A stretch of 64,000 nucleotides of DNA from Borreliella yangtzensis (GCF_014201775.1 NZ_JACHFG010000001.1:1-64000), one strand, 5' to 3'. Counted from the first letter of the stretch, positions 19,977 to 31,937 are shown. Program-made: numbers and translations. Notes: generated from the sequence alone by a model not told the origin.

Positions 19977-21611
19977 GTGAATCAAAGTAAAAGAATTTTA
20001 AGAACGGTTTATTTGTCTTTATTTTTAATAGGTCTTTTTATGCTTATTAATGATATTTTTTTCCCTAAAATGTTAAGTCTTAAGCCTTCTGATGAGGAAG
20101 TGCAGTTTGATTTAAACAAAAGTTTTGATGATAATGAAATGCTTTTAAATAAAAGTAATATCATTAATTTGATTGATAAGTCTAAAGATATTGTTGTAGA
20201 AACAGGGATATATGTTGCTACTTTTTCTACATTTAGAGGAAATTTGGTTTCATTAAAGCTTAAAAATCATTTAAATTTGGAAAAAAATCCTACAGATTTG
20301 ATTAATGTTAATTATAAAAATGAAACTTTTTTTGATGTTAGTTTCGACTATTTAGTAGAGGATTTGTTTTTGTATAAAAAAATAGATGATTTTAATCATG
20401 AATTTAAAGCTTATTTTAAAAATAACGGTAAAACTTATGAATATGTAAAGAGGTATACATTTTCTAAAAAAAATGAATACCTGATGAAATTTAAAGTTAC
20501 TGTAAATGGTCTTGAAGATTATAACTTATTTGATGTTGATTCTTATAAAATTATTTTTAGTTCTGAGATAGAAAAGTTGAGCGATAAAGCCAGGCTGCAA
20601 TATAATAATTATTCATCTCAAATGATTTATTATGACAATAAACTTAAATATGGTAAAGACGGTTTAAGGATTAGTAATCCTAGATGGATTGGTTCTAGTA
20701 CTAAATATTTTGAGGTGTTAATTTTTAAAGAAAATATGGAAGTTGAGTTTAGAAAGGAAAAAGAAGTCCTCAAGTCGTTTATTGTCAACAATATTGGAAA
20801 TAAAAAAAATATTAGTGATGAGTTTTTTATTTACGCTGGGCCTAAGGACAATAGATATCTAAACATTTTTGATAAGAATGGTGACAATACCTTTGGTTTG
20901 TCTGATATTGCCTTTGGCATGTCAGTAGAAAAGAGTTTATGGCATTTAATTCAAGTTCCTATGCAAATGGTAATGCAAGTTTTTTATGATGTTGTGCCTA
21001 ATTGGGGGCTTTCAATTATTTTTTTGACAATTGTTGTTAGAATACTTATATTCCCTTTGACATTTAAGGGATTTAGAGCTACTGCGGAGCTTTCTAAGCT
21101 TCAACCTAAAATGAAAGAACTTCAAGCAAAGTTTAAACATGATACTAAAAGGCTGAATGAAGAGATGGGAAGACTTTATAAAGAAGAAGGAGTTAATCCT
21201 CTTGGGGGATGTTTTCCTGTAATTTTGCAGCTTCCTATATTTTTTGCTCTTTATTCACTTGTAAATAATTTGTTTTTATTAAGAGGAGCTAGTTTTATTC
21301 CAGGATGGATTGATGATTTATCTATTGGCGACAGTGTATATCATTTTGGATATAAACTTTATTTTGTTTCTTGGACTGATATTAGAATTTTGCCGTTTAT
21401 TATGATGTTTACTCAATTGGGGTCTACAATTGTTAGTTCTAATATTGATTTAAAAAATCTTGGAGCGCAGCAGAAGTTTTTATATTTTGGAATGCCTATT
21501 ATGTTTTTTTTCATACTTTACAATATGCCATCGGGGCTTTTGGTATATTGGATTACAACAAATATTTTTACTATTTTGCAACAATACTATATAAGGATAC
21601 ATTTGTCTTAA
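19977..21611 (+). CDS. yidC: Membrane protein insertase YidC
   Basis: A 544-residue inner-membrane insertase: an N-terminal membrane anchor (about residues 9-27), a large periplasmic domain, then the conserved insertase core starting near residue 345 ([38 protein letters not shown]), with the groove arginine, [20 protein letters not shown] and the final [18 protein letters not shown]. It starts at GTG with GAGGGG seven bases upstream, 9 bases after rnpA. Confidence 0.95.
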   Translation: MNQSKRILRTVYLSLFLIGLFMLINDIFFPKMLSLKPSDEEVQFDLNKSFDDNEMLLNKSNIINLIDKSKDIVVETGIYVATFSTFRGNLVSLKLKNHLNLEKNPTDLINVNYKNETFFDVSFDYLVEDLFLYKKIDDFNHEFKAYFKNNGKTYEYVKRYTFSKKNEYLMKFKVTVNGLEDYNLFDVDSYKIIFSSEIEKLSDKARLQYNNYSSQMIYYDNKLKYGKDGLRISNPRWIGSSTKYFEVLIFKENMEVEFRKEKEVLKSFIVNNIGNKKNISDEFFIYAGPKDNRYLNIFDKNGDNTFGLSDIAFGMSVEKSLWHLIQVPMQMVMQVFYDVVPNWGLSIIFLTIVVRILIFPLTFKGFRATAELSKLQPKMKELQAKFKHDTKRLNEEMGRLYKEEGVNPLGGCFPVILQLPIFFALYSLVNNLFLLRGASFIPGWIDDLSIGDSVYHFGYKLYFVSWTDIRILPFIMMFTQLGSTIVSSNIDLKNLGAQQKFLYFGMPIMFFFILYNMPSGLLVYWITTNIFTILQQYYIRIHLS

Positions 21612-21623
21612 AGGGGGAATAAT

Positions 21624-22352
21624 ATGAGCTATGAATTTTATGGAAAAACCGAACAAGAAGCAATAAAGAAAGCAATGAGAGATCTGGAATTAAAAGAGGG
21701 TGAGTTTGATGTAGAAATTTTAGATAAAGAAAGGGTTGGATTTTTATTTAAGAAAGAAATGATTAAAATAAGGGTTTCTCCTCATGTAAAAGAAGTTAGA
21801 AAAGGTGGCTTTGAAATTAAAATTGGAGATGAAATTTGTGATAAAATTTTAGAATTTGTAAAAGAAATGCTAGTTAAAATGGGATATTCTGTAAATTTGA
21901 CGATAGAGCCTAAAGAAGGAGGTCACATTAAGATCTCTATCGAGACAGATAGTCCAAATATTTTAATTGGAAGGGAAGGTAAAAATTTAGATTCTCTACA
22001 GCTTTTGACAAATGTTTATGCTTCTAAGCTTATTGGTGAAACTGGATCCTTTAATAGGGTTATATTAGATATTGGAGATTATAGAGAACGATTTAAATCT
22101 AGGTTTATTAATTTAGCAATAAACTCTTTTCATAAAGTCAAAAGGACTAGACGTTCTATTTTGTTGCCGTCAATGAATCCTTTTGAAAGAAGGATTGTTC
22201 ATACAACTTTAAATCGCTATAGTGATATAAAAACTGAAAGCGAGGGTGATGGAAATATAAAAAGAATAAGAGTATCTTATATCAGAAATAATAGGTTTAG
22301 TAGCAATAATTTTCGCGGTTATCAAAAAAGAGATTTTGGTTTTAAAAAATAG
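21624..22352 (+). CDS. jag: Jag/KhpB RNA-binding protein
   Basis: A 242-residue Jag protein with all three domains: Jag_N (residues 1-50, YEFYGKTEQEAIKKA), KH (about 90-160, with ILIGREGKNLDSLQLL carrying the GxxG loop) and R3H (about 165-225, with NPFERRIVHTTL). Such proteins bind RNA and act together with KhpA; they usually follow yidC, as here. SD GGGGG; the gap from yidC is 12 bases. Confidence 0.92.
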   Translation: MSYEFYGKTEQEAIKKAMRDLELKEGEFDVEILDKERVGFLFKKEMIKIRVSPHVKEVRKGGFEIKIGDEICDKILEFVKEMLVKMGYSVNLTIEPKEGGHIKISIETDSPNILIGREGKNLDSLQLLTNVYASKLIGETGSFNRVILDIGDYRERFKSRFINLAINSFHKVKRTRRSILLPSMNPFERRIVHTTLNRYSDIKTESEGDGNIKRIRVSYIRNNRFSSNNFRGYQKRDFGFKK

Positions 22353-22397
22353 ATTGATGGTGTTAGTTTGTATTGAATTTTAAAGAGGAATGATAAT

Positions 22398-23459
22398 ATG
22401 AAAATTTTTTTAACCGGAATTGCAGGGTTTATTGGATTTCATGTAGCTAAAAAGCTTGTGGAAAAAGGCCATGAAGTTTTGGGCGTGGATGTATTAAATG
22501 ATTATTATGAGCTCAAATTTAAGCATGAAAGATTAGAGGCTTTAGGTTTTTGTTCTAAGGATATCAAAACTCACAATATTATTAAGAGCGAAAAATATAA
22601 TAATTTATCTTTTGCGTATCTTGACATACTAAATAAAGATAAACTACTCGAACTTTTTAAAGAGTATAATTTTACACATGTTTGTCATTTGGCCGCACAA
22701 GCGGGTATTAGAGATAGCCTTGAAAATCCTGATAGCTATGTTTCAATAAATATTGTTGGGTTTTTTAATGTTTTAGATGTATGTAGAGTTTATAAAGAAA
22801 ACATAAAACATTTTGTTTATGCTTCTACATCATCAGTTTATGGTATAAATGAAAATATTCCGTCTAGTGAAGATTCTATTACGGATCATCCTTTAAATTT
22901 ATATGCAGCTAGTAAAAAATCTAATGAAATGATGGCTCATGCTTATAGTGCTTCTTTTAATATCCCCACAACAGGACTTAGATTTTTTACGGTTTATGGA
23001 ACCTATGGAAGACCCGATATGGCTTTATATTTATTTGCAGATGGAATTAAAAACGGCAAGTCCATCAATGTTTTTAACAATGGTAATATGGCTAGAGATT
23101 TTACATATGTTAGTGATATTGCAAATGGTGTTTACAAAGTGTTAAAAAATCCAGCCAAGAGTGACTGTAATTTTGATGTTAAAAATCCAAATTCTTCAAC
23201 ATCTTCTTTTCCTTACAGGATATATAATATAGGAACCGGACATGCAACTAAATTGTTGAATTTTATTAGAGAACTTGAGTCGAATTTTGATAAAAAGGCC
23301 TTAAAAAATTATATGCCTATGCAAAAAGCAGATGTTGTTGAAAGTTGCTGTGATATTTTAAAGCTTAAAAATGATGTTGGGTATGAGGCCAAAATTTCTA
23401 TTAAAGAGGGAATAAAAGAATTTTCGGATTGGTATAAAGAGTCTACTAAGAATGTTTGA
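22398..23459 (+). CDS. NAD-dependent sugar-nucleotide epimerase (UDP-glucuronate 4-epimerase type)
   Basis: A 353-residue extended short-chain dehydrogenase. It has the NAD-binding TGIAGFIG at residues 6-13, the HLAAQAGIRDSLENP segment, the catalytic YAASK (YxxxK) with STSSVYG upstream, and FFTVYGTYGRPDMALYLF, which is characteristic of the CapI/GAE uronate 4-epimerase branch. It would interconvert UDP-sugars for envelope glycans. The exact substrate is inferred. It follows jag after 45 bases, with AAAGAGGAA ahead of the ATG. Confidence 0.85.
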   Translation: MKIFLTGIAGFIGFHVAKKLVEKGHEVLGVDVLNDYYELKFKHERLEALGFCSKDIKTHNIIKSEKYNNLSFAYLDILNKDKLLELFKEYNFTHVCHLAAQAGIRDSLENPDSYVSINIVGFFNVLDVCRVYKENIKHFVYASTSSVYGINENIPSSEDSITDHPLNLYAASKKSNEMMAHAYSASFNIPTTGLRFFTVYGTYGRPDMALYLFADGIKNGKSINVFNNGNMARDFTYVSDIANGVYKVLKNPAKSDCNFDVKNPNSSTSSFPYRIYNIGTGHATKLLNFIRELESNFDKKALKNYMPMQKADVVESCCDILKLKNDVGYEAKISIKEGIKEFSDWYKESTKNV

Positions 23460-23623
23460 TTTTAAACTTTTTTATGCAGAATTATAGGGTTTTAATAAAT
23501 TTTGTGCCTGCTCTTGGTTCAATAGTTATTTATTGATCGATTTAAATTCAATTTTACTTCTTAGGTGTATAATTTATTACAGACATTTGATAAAAGAAAA
23601 AATAAATAGAAAGGAGCCTATAA

Positions 23624-24703
23624 ATGGGTGTTTTAGACAAAGTTAAACCGGGTGTAGTTTATGGAAAGGAGCTACATTATTTATATGAAATATGTAAAAA
23701 GGAAGGATTTGCTATTCCTTCTATTAATTGTATAGGAACAAATTCTATTAATGCAGTTTTGGAGGCAGCAAAAGAAATCAATTCTCCGATTATGATACAA
23801 TTTTCCAATAGTGGTTCTGCTTTTATTTGCGGGAAAGGGCTGAAGATGGAAAAGCCTCAAGGAGTTTCAATAGCTGGAGCTATTTCTGGTGCTATGCATG
23901 TTCATTTGATGGCAGAGCATTATGGTGTTCCTGTTGTTCTTCATACAGATCACTGTGCTAAAAATTTGCTTCCTTGGGTTGAAGGGCTTTTGGAGTATGG
24001 TGAGAAATATTATAGTCAGCACAAAAAGCCATTATTTTCTTCACATATGTTAGATTTGTCAGAAGAACCTATTAAAGAAAATATTGAAATTTCTAAAAAA
24101 TTCTTAGAAAGAATGGCAAAAATTGAAATGTTTTTAGAAATAGAGCTTGGGATTACAGGTGGTGAAGAGGATGGAGTTGATAATTCGGATAGAGCTTTGC
24201 ATGAATTATTTTCTACTCCTGAGGATATTTATTATGGATATTCAGAGCTTTTAAAGATTAGTCCAAATTTTCAGATTGCAGCAGCTTTTGGAAATGTTCA
24301 TGGAGTATATAAACCGGGTAATGTTAAACTTACTCCAAGAGTGTTAAAGGATGGTCAAGATTATGTTATAGCAAAAACAGGAGCAAATATTACTAAACCA
24401 GTTTCTTATGTTTTTCATGGAGGATCTGGGTCTACAATTGATGAGATTAATGAGGCACTTTCTTATGGGGTTGTAAAGATGAATATTGATACAGATACAC
24501 AGTGGGCTGCCTGGGAGGGTGTTTTGAATTATTACAAAAAAAATGAAAATCGTTTGCAAAGTCAATTAGGGGATGGTAAGGACGCTGATATTCCAAATAA
24601 GAAATTTTATGATCCAAGAGTTTGGTTAAGAGAGGCTGAAGTTTCTATGAAAGACCGTGTTAAGATTGCATGTAAAAATCTTAATAATATTAATAGGAAT
24701 TAA
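23624..24703 (+). CDS. fba: Fructose-bisphosphate aldolase, class II
   Basis: A 359-residue class IIA zinc aldolase of glycolysis, a key pathway because Borrelia relies on fermenting sugars. The metal and substrate motifs are HTDHCAKN, GNVHGVYK, VFHGGSGS and NIDTDTQWA. The ATG follows AAGGAG. A TATAAT box at 23568-23573 lies 50 bases upstream without a clear -35, and the gene ends in a strong terminator, so it is probably transcribed on its own. Confidence 0.96.
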   Translation: MGVLDKVKPGVVYGKELHYLYEICKKEGFAIPSINCIGTNSINAVLEAAKEINSPIMIQFSNSGSAFICGKGLKMEKPQGVSIAGAISGAMHVHLMAEHYGVPVVLHTDHCAKNLLPWVEGLLEYGEKYYSQHKKPLFSSHMLDLSEEPIKENIEISKKFLERMAKIEMFLEIELGITGGEEDGVDNSDRALHELFSTPEDIYYGYSELLKISPNFQIAAAFGNVHGVYKPGNVKLTPRVLKDGQDYVIAKTGANITKPVSYVFHGGSGSTIDEINEALSYGVVKMNIDTDTQWAAWEGVLNYYKKNENRLQSQLGDGKDADIPNKKFYDPRVWLREAEVSMKDRVKIACKNLNNINRN

Positions 24704-24730
24704 ATAAAAATTCACTAATTTTTATTTGTA

Positions 24731-24756
24731 AGCTGCTTTTTGAGCGGCTTTTTTAT
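24731..24756 (+). terminator. Intrinsic terminator of fba
   Basis: Stem AGCTGCT with AGCGGCT (24731-24749, one G-T pair) around a 5-base loop, followed by six T. One of the few G+C-rich hairpins in the window. Confidence 0.88.
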
Positions 24757-25109
24757 TATTTTATTAATTTTATATATTGAATTAAAGATTATTGAACATT
24801 TTAGTCGTCTTTTTTTGTTATTTTTGATTCTTTTTTAAGAACTCAGATTAGATATTAATTAATTTTTAAAATTATTGTTGGATATTGTGTTTATAGAGCT
24901 TTTCTAATTTAAAAGGGAAGTCATTAAAATTGTTTTTAAATTTAAAAAGCATTTTATTTTGCATATATTTTATATACTTTTTATAGTGCTTATTGTTTGT
25001 GAAAAATTAAACTTGAGCTTTTGAGATTTAATTTCTTGAAAGAATAGAATGAATATAAATATCTGATTTTTATAATTTTAATGAGGTGTTTTATAAGCCA
25101 TATTATTAA
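24757..25109. other. Gene-free AT-rich gap between convergent fba and aspS
   Basis: About 350 bases of T-rich sequence with no credible frame, RNA or strong hairpin. It separates two convergent transcripts. Confidence 0.6.
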
Positions 25110-26873
<1,764 letters not shown>

Positions 26874-28979
26874 TCAGCTCACTATTATATTATAAATTTC
26901 TTTGTCTGTTTTTGCATTTAAAATTTCTTTTTTGTATAGATCAACTTTGCCTACAACAGATGCTAAAATTCTGGGATAGCTAACATAATCTTTTGCTGGG
27001 CATAATATTAATATAAAAACATGGCTTAAATTTTTGTCAAGAGCATTAAAGTCGATCCCCTCGTGGCTTATTCCTATTGCAATATGTATTTTTGAGATTA
27101 AATTTGTTTTTAAATGAGGAATAGCAAAGCCTTCTTTTAGTGCAGTAGTAATTAATTTTTCTCTTTCCATTAAATCTTGAAATATTCTTTCTTTATCAAT
27201 TTCAATGTTTATTACGCTTAAAAGTTCTCTTAGCACATCAGCTTTATTGCTTGCTTTTAATTCTAGAATAATGTTTTCCTTTTTTAACCTTTTATTTAGT
27301 TTAATATTGCTAAGGATTTTATCATAATTTAATGAGTAATCTAGTTTTTTTGCTCTTAAAGAGACTGTTTCAACTTCTTTGGTTATTTTTTCTAAGTTTA
27401 AGATTGTTTCTCTAAAAAGATCTTGTATTATAATTAAATGATTATTTGGGCATTCAAATGTAATTTTGCTACCTTCTCGCTTTATTGAGAAAGATATATT
27501 GTTTTTTCTTGCATTAATATATTGTGAAGAATCATTTTTAATTTGTTGTGTGAAAAAACCCTCTTTTCTTAATTCATTTTTCAAGTCCCATATAAGAATT
27601 TTGGCTAAATTGTCATATTCAAATGATACACTGATATGTGTATTTTGATTTATTGTAAGTTCTTTTTTAAGTCCGCTTTTGTTTATTTTGAATAAAAAGT
27701 TTATTATGGGTGTTGTAATGATTGTTGGCAAAAATACCATTATTATTATAATGCCGAATATTTTTTGACTAATGAATCCTGAAGATAATGCTACATTTGC
27801 CATAATAAGGGAAACTTCTCCTCTTGGGACCATGCCGGTTGCAATTTTTAAGGCTCCAAGTTTATTAAATCCCAAAAAGAGTGCTGGAATAAAGCAAAAT
27901 GTACTTTTAGTAATTATTGCCATTGCGCTGATTGCTGATCCGAGTATAAGAACTTCTTTTGAAAGTATTTCATTAATGTCTGACATAAGTCCAATTGATG
28001 TAAAAAATATTGGGATAAAAAATCTTTCAAAGATTGTTAGTTTATCTTGAATTACATATACAATGTCTGTTTTTGACATGGCAAGTCCAAATACATAAGC
28101 TCCAACTACAAAAGACATTCCTAGATTTTGGAAAATGCTTGCAATGGTAAGGGCTAAAGAGAGTGTTATTACGGTTGCTAAAGTGACGCTGTTTAATTTT
28201 TTCAACAGTCTTGAGAGTGTTTCTGATATATATATTAAAGAGAAAGTTAAGCATAGCCAAATTAGTATATTTTGAATTATGGTTTTGATCGAGCTTGCTA
28301 TATCAAGATCTGATATAGATCTTGATATAGTTATTACACTTGTAAGCATGAGCATTGAAAGTACATCATCAATAATTGAAGTTGAGATTATTGTCACTCC
28401 CTCTGACGTACTCATTTTTTTCTTTGCTGAGAGTATGCTTGCTGCAATTCCTGCTGATGTTGGAGTTCCAATTATTCCAATAAAAAGCGAGGTTGGACTT
28501 ATTAGAGGAACATTAAAAATTATACTGGCCATTAGTATAAAACTTGTAAAGGTTCCAACAACTTCTGTGATTCCAATAATTCCTCCGCGTGGCAAAAATT
28601 TGATAAACAATTTTAAGTCAGTTTCAAGCCCTGTCGTGAAAAGTAGTATTATTGAAGCTATGGTAGAGATTGCAAATATTTTTTCATTTATTAAATAATT
28701 TTCTCCAATTGAAGTTATTCCTAATGGGAATAATAAAGGTATTTTAATTTTTCCAAAGGCATTTGGACTTAGAATAATTCCTGCTGTTATTTGTCCTATT
28801 ACTTTTGGAATTCCTATTTTGGTTACTAGATTGCCTAACGAAATAGATGAGATTACTATGATTGCCAGACTCATGACAAAAGATGACATATTTGCCTCAA
28901 TATCATAATTTGTTGAGTATGCAAATAAAAGATTAGGTAAGTACAGTAACACTGCTATGTAAAAAGTTTTTTTATTCAT
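26874..28979 (-). CDS. Cation/proton antiporter fused to a PTS EIIA (Ntr/Fru-type) domain
   Basis: A 701-residue fusion. Residues about 30-420 form a CPA2-type Na+(K+)/H+ antiporter with some 12 membrane spans (KVIGQITAGIILSPNAFG; GTPTSAGIAASIL; STSIIDDVLSML with the ion-binding Asp pair; GMVPRGEVSLI). A cytoplasmic linker follows. Residues about 565-701 form an EIIA domain: ITTALKEGFAIPHLKT puts the phospho-accepting His at 622. The HPr gene lies directly upstream and overlaps this gene by 4 bases, strongly suggesting that transport is controlled by PTS phosphorylation (inference). Confidence 0.88.
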   Translation of the reverse strand: MNKKTFYIAVLLYLPNLLFAYSTNYDIEANMSSFVMSLAIIVISSISLGNLVTKIGIPKVIGQITAGIILSPNAFGKIKIPLLFPLGITSIGENYLINEKIFAISTIASIILLFTTGLETDLKLFIKFLPRGGIIGITEVVGTFTSFILMASIIFNVPLISPTSLFIGIIGTPTSAGIAASILSAKKKMSTSEGVTIISTSIIDDVLSMLMLTSVITISRSISDLDIASSIKTIIQNILIWLCLTFSLIYISETLSRLLKKLNSVTLATVITLSLALTIASIFQNLGMSFVVGAYVFGLAMSKTDIVYVIQDKLTIFERFFIPIFFTSIGLMSDINEILSKEVLILGSAISAMAIITKSTFCFIPALFLGFNKLGALKIATGMVPRGEVSLIMANVALSSGFISQKIFGIIIIMVFLPTIITTPIINFLFKINKSGLKKELTINQNTHISVSFEYDNLAKILIWDLKNELRKEGFFTQQIKNDSSQYINARKNNISFSIKREGSKITFECPNNHLIIIQDLFRETILNLEKITKEVETVSLRAKKLDYSLNYDKILSNIKLNKRLKKENIILELKASNKADVLRELLSVINIEIDKERIFQDLMEREKLITTALKEGFAIPHLKTNLISKIHIAIGISHEGIDFNALDKNLSHVFILILCPAKDYVSYPRILASVVGKVDLYKKEILNAKTDKEIYNIIVS

Positions 28980-29257
28980 TTTTCAAGCTCTTTTGAAAAA
29001 TTATATTTTAGTAAATTAAACAAATTTTTAATTGCCATTTTTTCTTTTTTCCTTGTGACTGTTATTTTTACTTTTCCTTTGTATATTATTCCCAATATAA
29101 TAATTTCGATTGTGGATTTTGTTTCAGCTTTTATGTCACCTTTTGTTATTATTTTTATATCGCACGAAGAGTGTTTATTTGCTAATTCAGCAAGCATGTT
29201 TGTCGATCTTGAATGTATCCCATATGTATTTATTATTTCAATTTCTACTTCTTGCAT
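28976..29257 (-). CDS. HPr-family phosphocarrier protein
   Basis: A 93-residue HPr. The active-site loop TYGIHSRST has His15 and Arg17, but the usual Pro18 (HARP) is Ser. The second conserved helix reads KSTIEIIILG, where HPr has KSxxxxxxLG. It would pass phosphate from enzyme I to an EIIA. Its place between hpf and the EIIA-bearing antiporter resembles NPr of the nitrogen PTS rather than the sugar-PTS HPr. Its end overlaps the antiporter start by 4 bases (ATGA). Confidence 0.85.
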   Translation of the reverse strand: MQEVEIEIINTYGIHSRSTNMLAELANKHSSCDIKIITKGDIKAETKSTIEIIILGIIYKGKVKITVTRKKEKMAIKNLFNLLKYNFSKELEK

Positions 29258-29260
29258 TTT

Positions 29261-29563
29261 TTATTTATCTTGTTTATTGTTTTTTTTCTCTTTTTCTTTA
29301 GTTGCTGTTTTGTAAAGTTTTTCTATTGCGCTATCAATAAGGCTTAGAAGTATTTTTCCATTTTCTCTTATGTGTATTATTTTCCCCCAATTAAAATGAG
29401 CATGTGCGTCGAATTCAAAAAGTTCATGTTCTTTTTTGATTGTAATTTTTAAATTTTCTACATGTTTTTTGATATGAGTATCAAATTTTTCTAGCTTTTT
29501 GAGAATAAAGACCTTTTCACTCTCATTTAAGTTAAAATTAACCGCTTGAATTTTAGGTTCCAT
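29261..29563 (-). CDS. hpf: Ribosome hibernation/stability factor, short HPF/RaiA family
   Basis: A 100-residue short-form HPF/YfiA protein (IQAVNFNLNESEKVFILKKLEKFDTHIKKHVENLKITIKKE, then AHAHFNWGKIIHIRENGKILLSLIDSAIEKLYKTA), ending in a Lys-rich tail. These proteins bind the 30S decoding channel in slow-growing cells. It overlaps the 3' end of rpoN by 11 bases, as hpf follows rpoN in many bacteria. Confidence 0.85.
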   Translation of the reverse strand: MEPKIQAVNFNLNESEKVFILKKLEKFDTHIKKHVENLKITIKKEHELFEFDAHAHFNWGKIIHIRENGKILLSLIDSAIEKLYKTATKEKEKKNNKQDK

Positions 29564-30812
29564 AATATGTTCTTCCTTTCTCAGATTTTAATTCATTTCT
29601 ATACTTGTTTACTGTTCTTCTAGAAATAGAGATTCCTTTGGATTCCAGTATAACAGAAATCGCTTTATCTGACATCTTTTTATTTACTTCTAATAACTTT
29701 TTTACTGTTATTTTAATGCTTAATTTTGAAAATTCATTTGTTCTTGCTCCACCAACAGAGCTAAAGAGATCTTTGATTAATACCGTACCCCATTCACATT
29801 TTAAATATTTATTTTTTATTGCTCTTGATATTGTTGATTTTGATACATTGATTTTTTCTGACAAAATGCTAAAGTTCATTGGCCTTAAGCTTTTAAAACC
29901 CCTTTTTAGAAATTCTTTTTGTAGTGTATATATAGCTATTCCTATTTTTGCAAGTATTTCGTCTCTATATCTTAATGATTCGATTAACCATTTTGCTGTT
30001 TTTTGTTTTTTAAGATTTGCAGTTGTTCTTTTAAGCTTTTTTTTAAAGATGTTAACTTCTTTGATTTTAATTTCAAATTTGTTATTGTGGTTTATTATTA
30101 GTATGTCTGGGTCAACATAGAAATTAGTGTCATCTGGATCTTTAAATTCAAGAGTTGGGTTGGGGTTGAGTTTTTGTCTGATAATTTCTAAAGCTGTGTT
30201 AAATTCTTTACTTCTTATTTTAAGTTCTTCTTTTAACTTTTCTTGAGTTTTTTCAAGAAGTTCTGCTTTTTCAAGAATTTTAATAATATTACTTTCTAAT
30301 TTATGATGCTTTGCTTGCAAAATTAAAGATTCTATTATATTGGGAACACAAATTCCAATTGGATCAAATTTCTGAATAAGTTCAATTACTTTTTTTACTT
30401 TTTCTTTTTCTTCCTTTTTAAAAAGATCGTAAGGGTTTATTATATGAAAACCTTTACTGTTTAGATTGTTTATTAATATCTCACCTATTTTAAGTTCATC
30501 TTCATTTATTCTTTGAATTCTTAATTGTAGCAAAAGGTGCTCTTTTAAAGAAATAGTTGTTTGTGTTTTTTCAAGAGCTATGTCGTGTTGATTTTTTATA
30601 AAATAATCTTCTTTATAGAAATTTTTTTTAAATCTATATGTTTTCAATGTTTCAAAAAATATTTTATTTGAGTCTATTTCTAGGTATTCGTTATTTTCAC
30701 TTTCTTCTAATATAAGCTGCGACAATTCTTTTTTATTAAGGCTCAATATTTTCATTGTTTGTATTTGAATTGAGTTTAAATTTTGAGATAATTTTAGTTT
30801 TTGTTTAATCAT
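29553..30812 (-). CDS. rpoN: RNA polymerase sigma-54 factor RpoN
   Basis: A 419-residue sigma-54. Region I is LKLSQNLNSIQIQTMKILSL (core- and activator-interacting), the core-binding region is in the middle (FDPIGICVPNIIESLILQA; LNPNPTLEF), and the C-terminus has the helix-turn-helix and the RpoN box SRRTVNKYR (about 397-405; E. coli ARRTVAKYR). In B. burgdorferi RpoN drives rpoS and so the tick-to-mammal switch (established). It is the centre of a block with hpf, HPr and EIIA. It starts 2 bases after the upstream chr gene's stop. Confidence 0.94.
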   Translation of the reverse strand: MIKQKLKLSQNLNSIQIQTMKILSLNKKELSQLILEESENNEYLEIDSNKIFFETLKTYRFKKNFYKEDYFIKNQHDIALEKTQTTISLKEHLLLQLRIQRINEDELKIGEILINNLNSKGFHIINPYDLFKKEEKEKVKKVIELIQKFDPIGICVPNIIESLILQAKHHKLESNIIKILEKAELLEKTQEKLKEELKIRSKEFNTALEIIRQKLNPNPTLEFKDPDDTNFYVDPDILIINHNNKFEIKIKEVNIFKKKLKRTTANLKKQKTAKWLIESLRYRDEILAKIGIAIYTLQKEFLKRGFKSLRPMNFSILSEKINVSKSTISRAIKNKYLKCEWGTVLIKDLFSSVGGARTNEFSKLSIKITVKKLLEVNKKMSDKAISVILESKGISISRRTVNKYRNELKSEKGRTYYGT

Positions 30813-30814
30813 AT

Positions 30815-31348
30815 TTATATTAATGTATAAAAAAATCCGCTAATTATAATTATTAATGCTGGGCTTATTTTATTATAAAAAAATAAAATAAAAAAATTAA
30901 TTCCTATAATAGTTAAGGTTCTTAAAAACTCTGTTTTGTCGTTCTCTATCTTTAAATATGTATTTTCGAGCAAAATGATTACTGTAATTATCCATAGTGC
31001 AACAATAATAGGGGTTAAATTTTCTAGACAATAATTTAAAAAATTGATTTTATGAAGCATTAGGAGGATTATTGTCATTATTATTATTGGAGCTGTTATT
31101 AATGCTACAGTGGCAATTATTGCTCCTAATATTCCTGCAGTTTTCATTCCAACATATGTTGCTATGTTTGTGGCGATAGGTCCTGGGGTTATCCTTGATA
31201 TTGTAATCATATTGACAAATTCTTCTTTTGTTATCCACTGTTTGTTATTGATTATTTCATTGTTTATTATCGCTGCAATTCCATTGCCGCCTCCAAAATT
31301 TAATAATCCAATTTTTAAAAATGTAATGAATAAATTTATTAAAATCAA
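30815..31348 (-). CDS. Chromate-transporter (CHR) family protein, second half-type
   Basis: A 177-residue membrane protein with one CHR domain: FLKIGLLNFGGGNGIAAIINNEI, then ITISRITPGPIATNIATYVGMKTAGILGA, followed by hydrophobic spans. Bacterial CHR proteins occur as 400-residue fusions or, as here, as two adjacent single-domain genes working as a pair. The natural substrate is unknown. The start is TTG with AAGGA six bases upstream; the gene lies 13 bases after its partner and 2 bases before rpoN. Confidence 0.85.
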   Translation of the reverse strand: MILINLFITFLKIGLLNFGGGNGIAAIINNEIINNKQWITKEEFVNMITISRITPGPIATNIATYVGMKTAGILGAIIATVALITAPIIIMTIILLMLHKINFLNYCLENLTPIIVALWIITVIILLENTYLKIENDKTEFLRTLTIIGINFFILFFYNKISPALIIIISGFFYTLI

Positions 31349-31361
31349 CCGATATCCTTTT

Positions 31362-31937
31362 TTATTTAGTTAATATTTTTTTTATTGTTATATATTTTAA
31401 TGTGTATATTAAAAAGAAAATTAGCAGAATGTATGATATTCTTATTTTTAATTTAAAAATTGCAAAAATTACAAGAAAACATATTGTCCATTTTATTAAA
31501 GAATTATTCAACATTTTTTTTGAAAATTTTAAAATAACTGTTAGCATTATAATAATTGAAGAAATTTTTGCGCCTTCAAGAAATTTTTCGACATGTATGT
31601 TGTTTGGTACTAACTTTAGGTAAAGGAAAACCATTATTATTGCAATCATGGAGGGTAAAGTACCGGCAACAACGAGTAAAAGTGCACATGGGAAACCCCC
31701 AAATTTTTTTCCTATTAGGAATACAAAATTAATTGCTGTAACTCCAGGAATAACATTTGATGTTGCTAGTATTTTATTAAAATCGCTCTCAGATATTATT
31801 TTTCTTTTTTTAACAAATATTTTCTTAAGTTCAGATATAATTATTAATCCTCCGCCAATTGTAAGTGTTGTTGTTTTAAAGACAAGTAAAAACAAGTCTA
31901 AAATTTCATATAAACTTTTTTGTTTCTTTTTATTCAT
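31362..31937 (-). CDS. Chromate-transporter (CHR) family protein, first half-type
   Basis: A single CHR domain of about 191 residues (LFLLVFKTTTLTIGGGLIIISELKK; TSNVIPGVTAINFVFLIGKKFGG; five or so membrane spans), partner of the next gene downstream. It heads the seven-gene minus-strand block that runs through rpoN to aspS. ATG is taken as the start; a TTG four codons upstream has AAAGG twelve bases before it and is a real alternative. Confidence 0.83.
   Translation of the reverse strand: MNKKKQKSLYEILDLFLLVFKTTTLTIGGGLIIISELKKIFVKKRKIISESDFNKILATSNVIPGVTAINFVFLIGKKFGGFPCALLLVVAGTLPSMIAIIMVFLYLKLVPNNIHVEKFLEGAKISSIIIMLTVILKFSKKMLNNSLIKWTICFLVIFAIFKLKIRISYILLIFFLIYTLKYITIKKILTK

Noticed and set aside
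27772-28698. Several plus-strand hydrophobic frames opposite the antiporter gene
   Set aside because: Mirror images of membrane-span codons in the real gene; no independent start signals.
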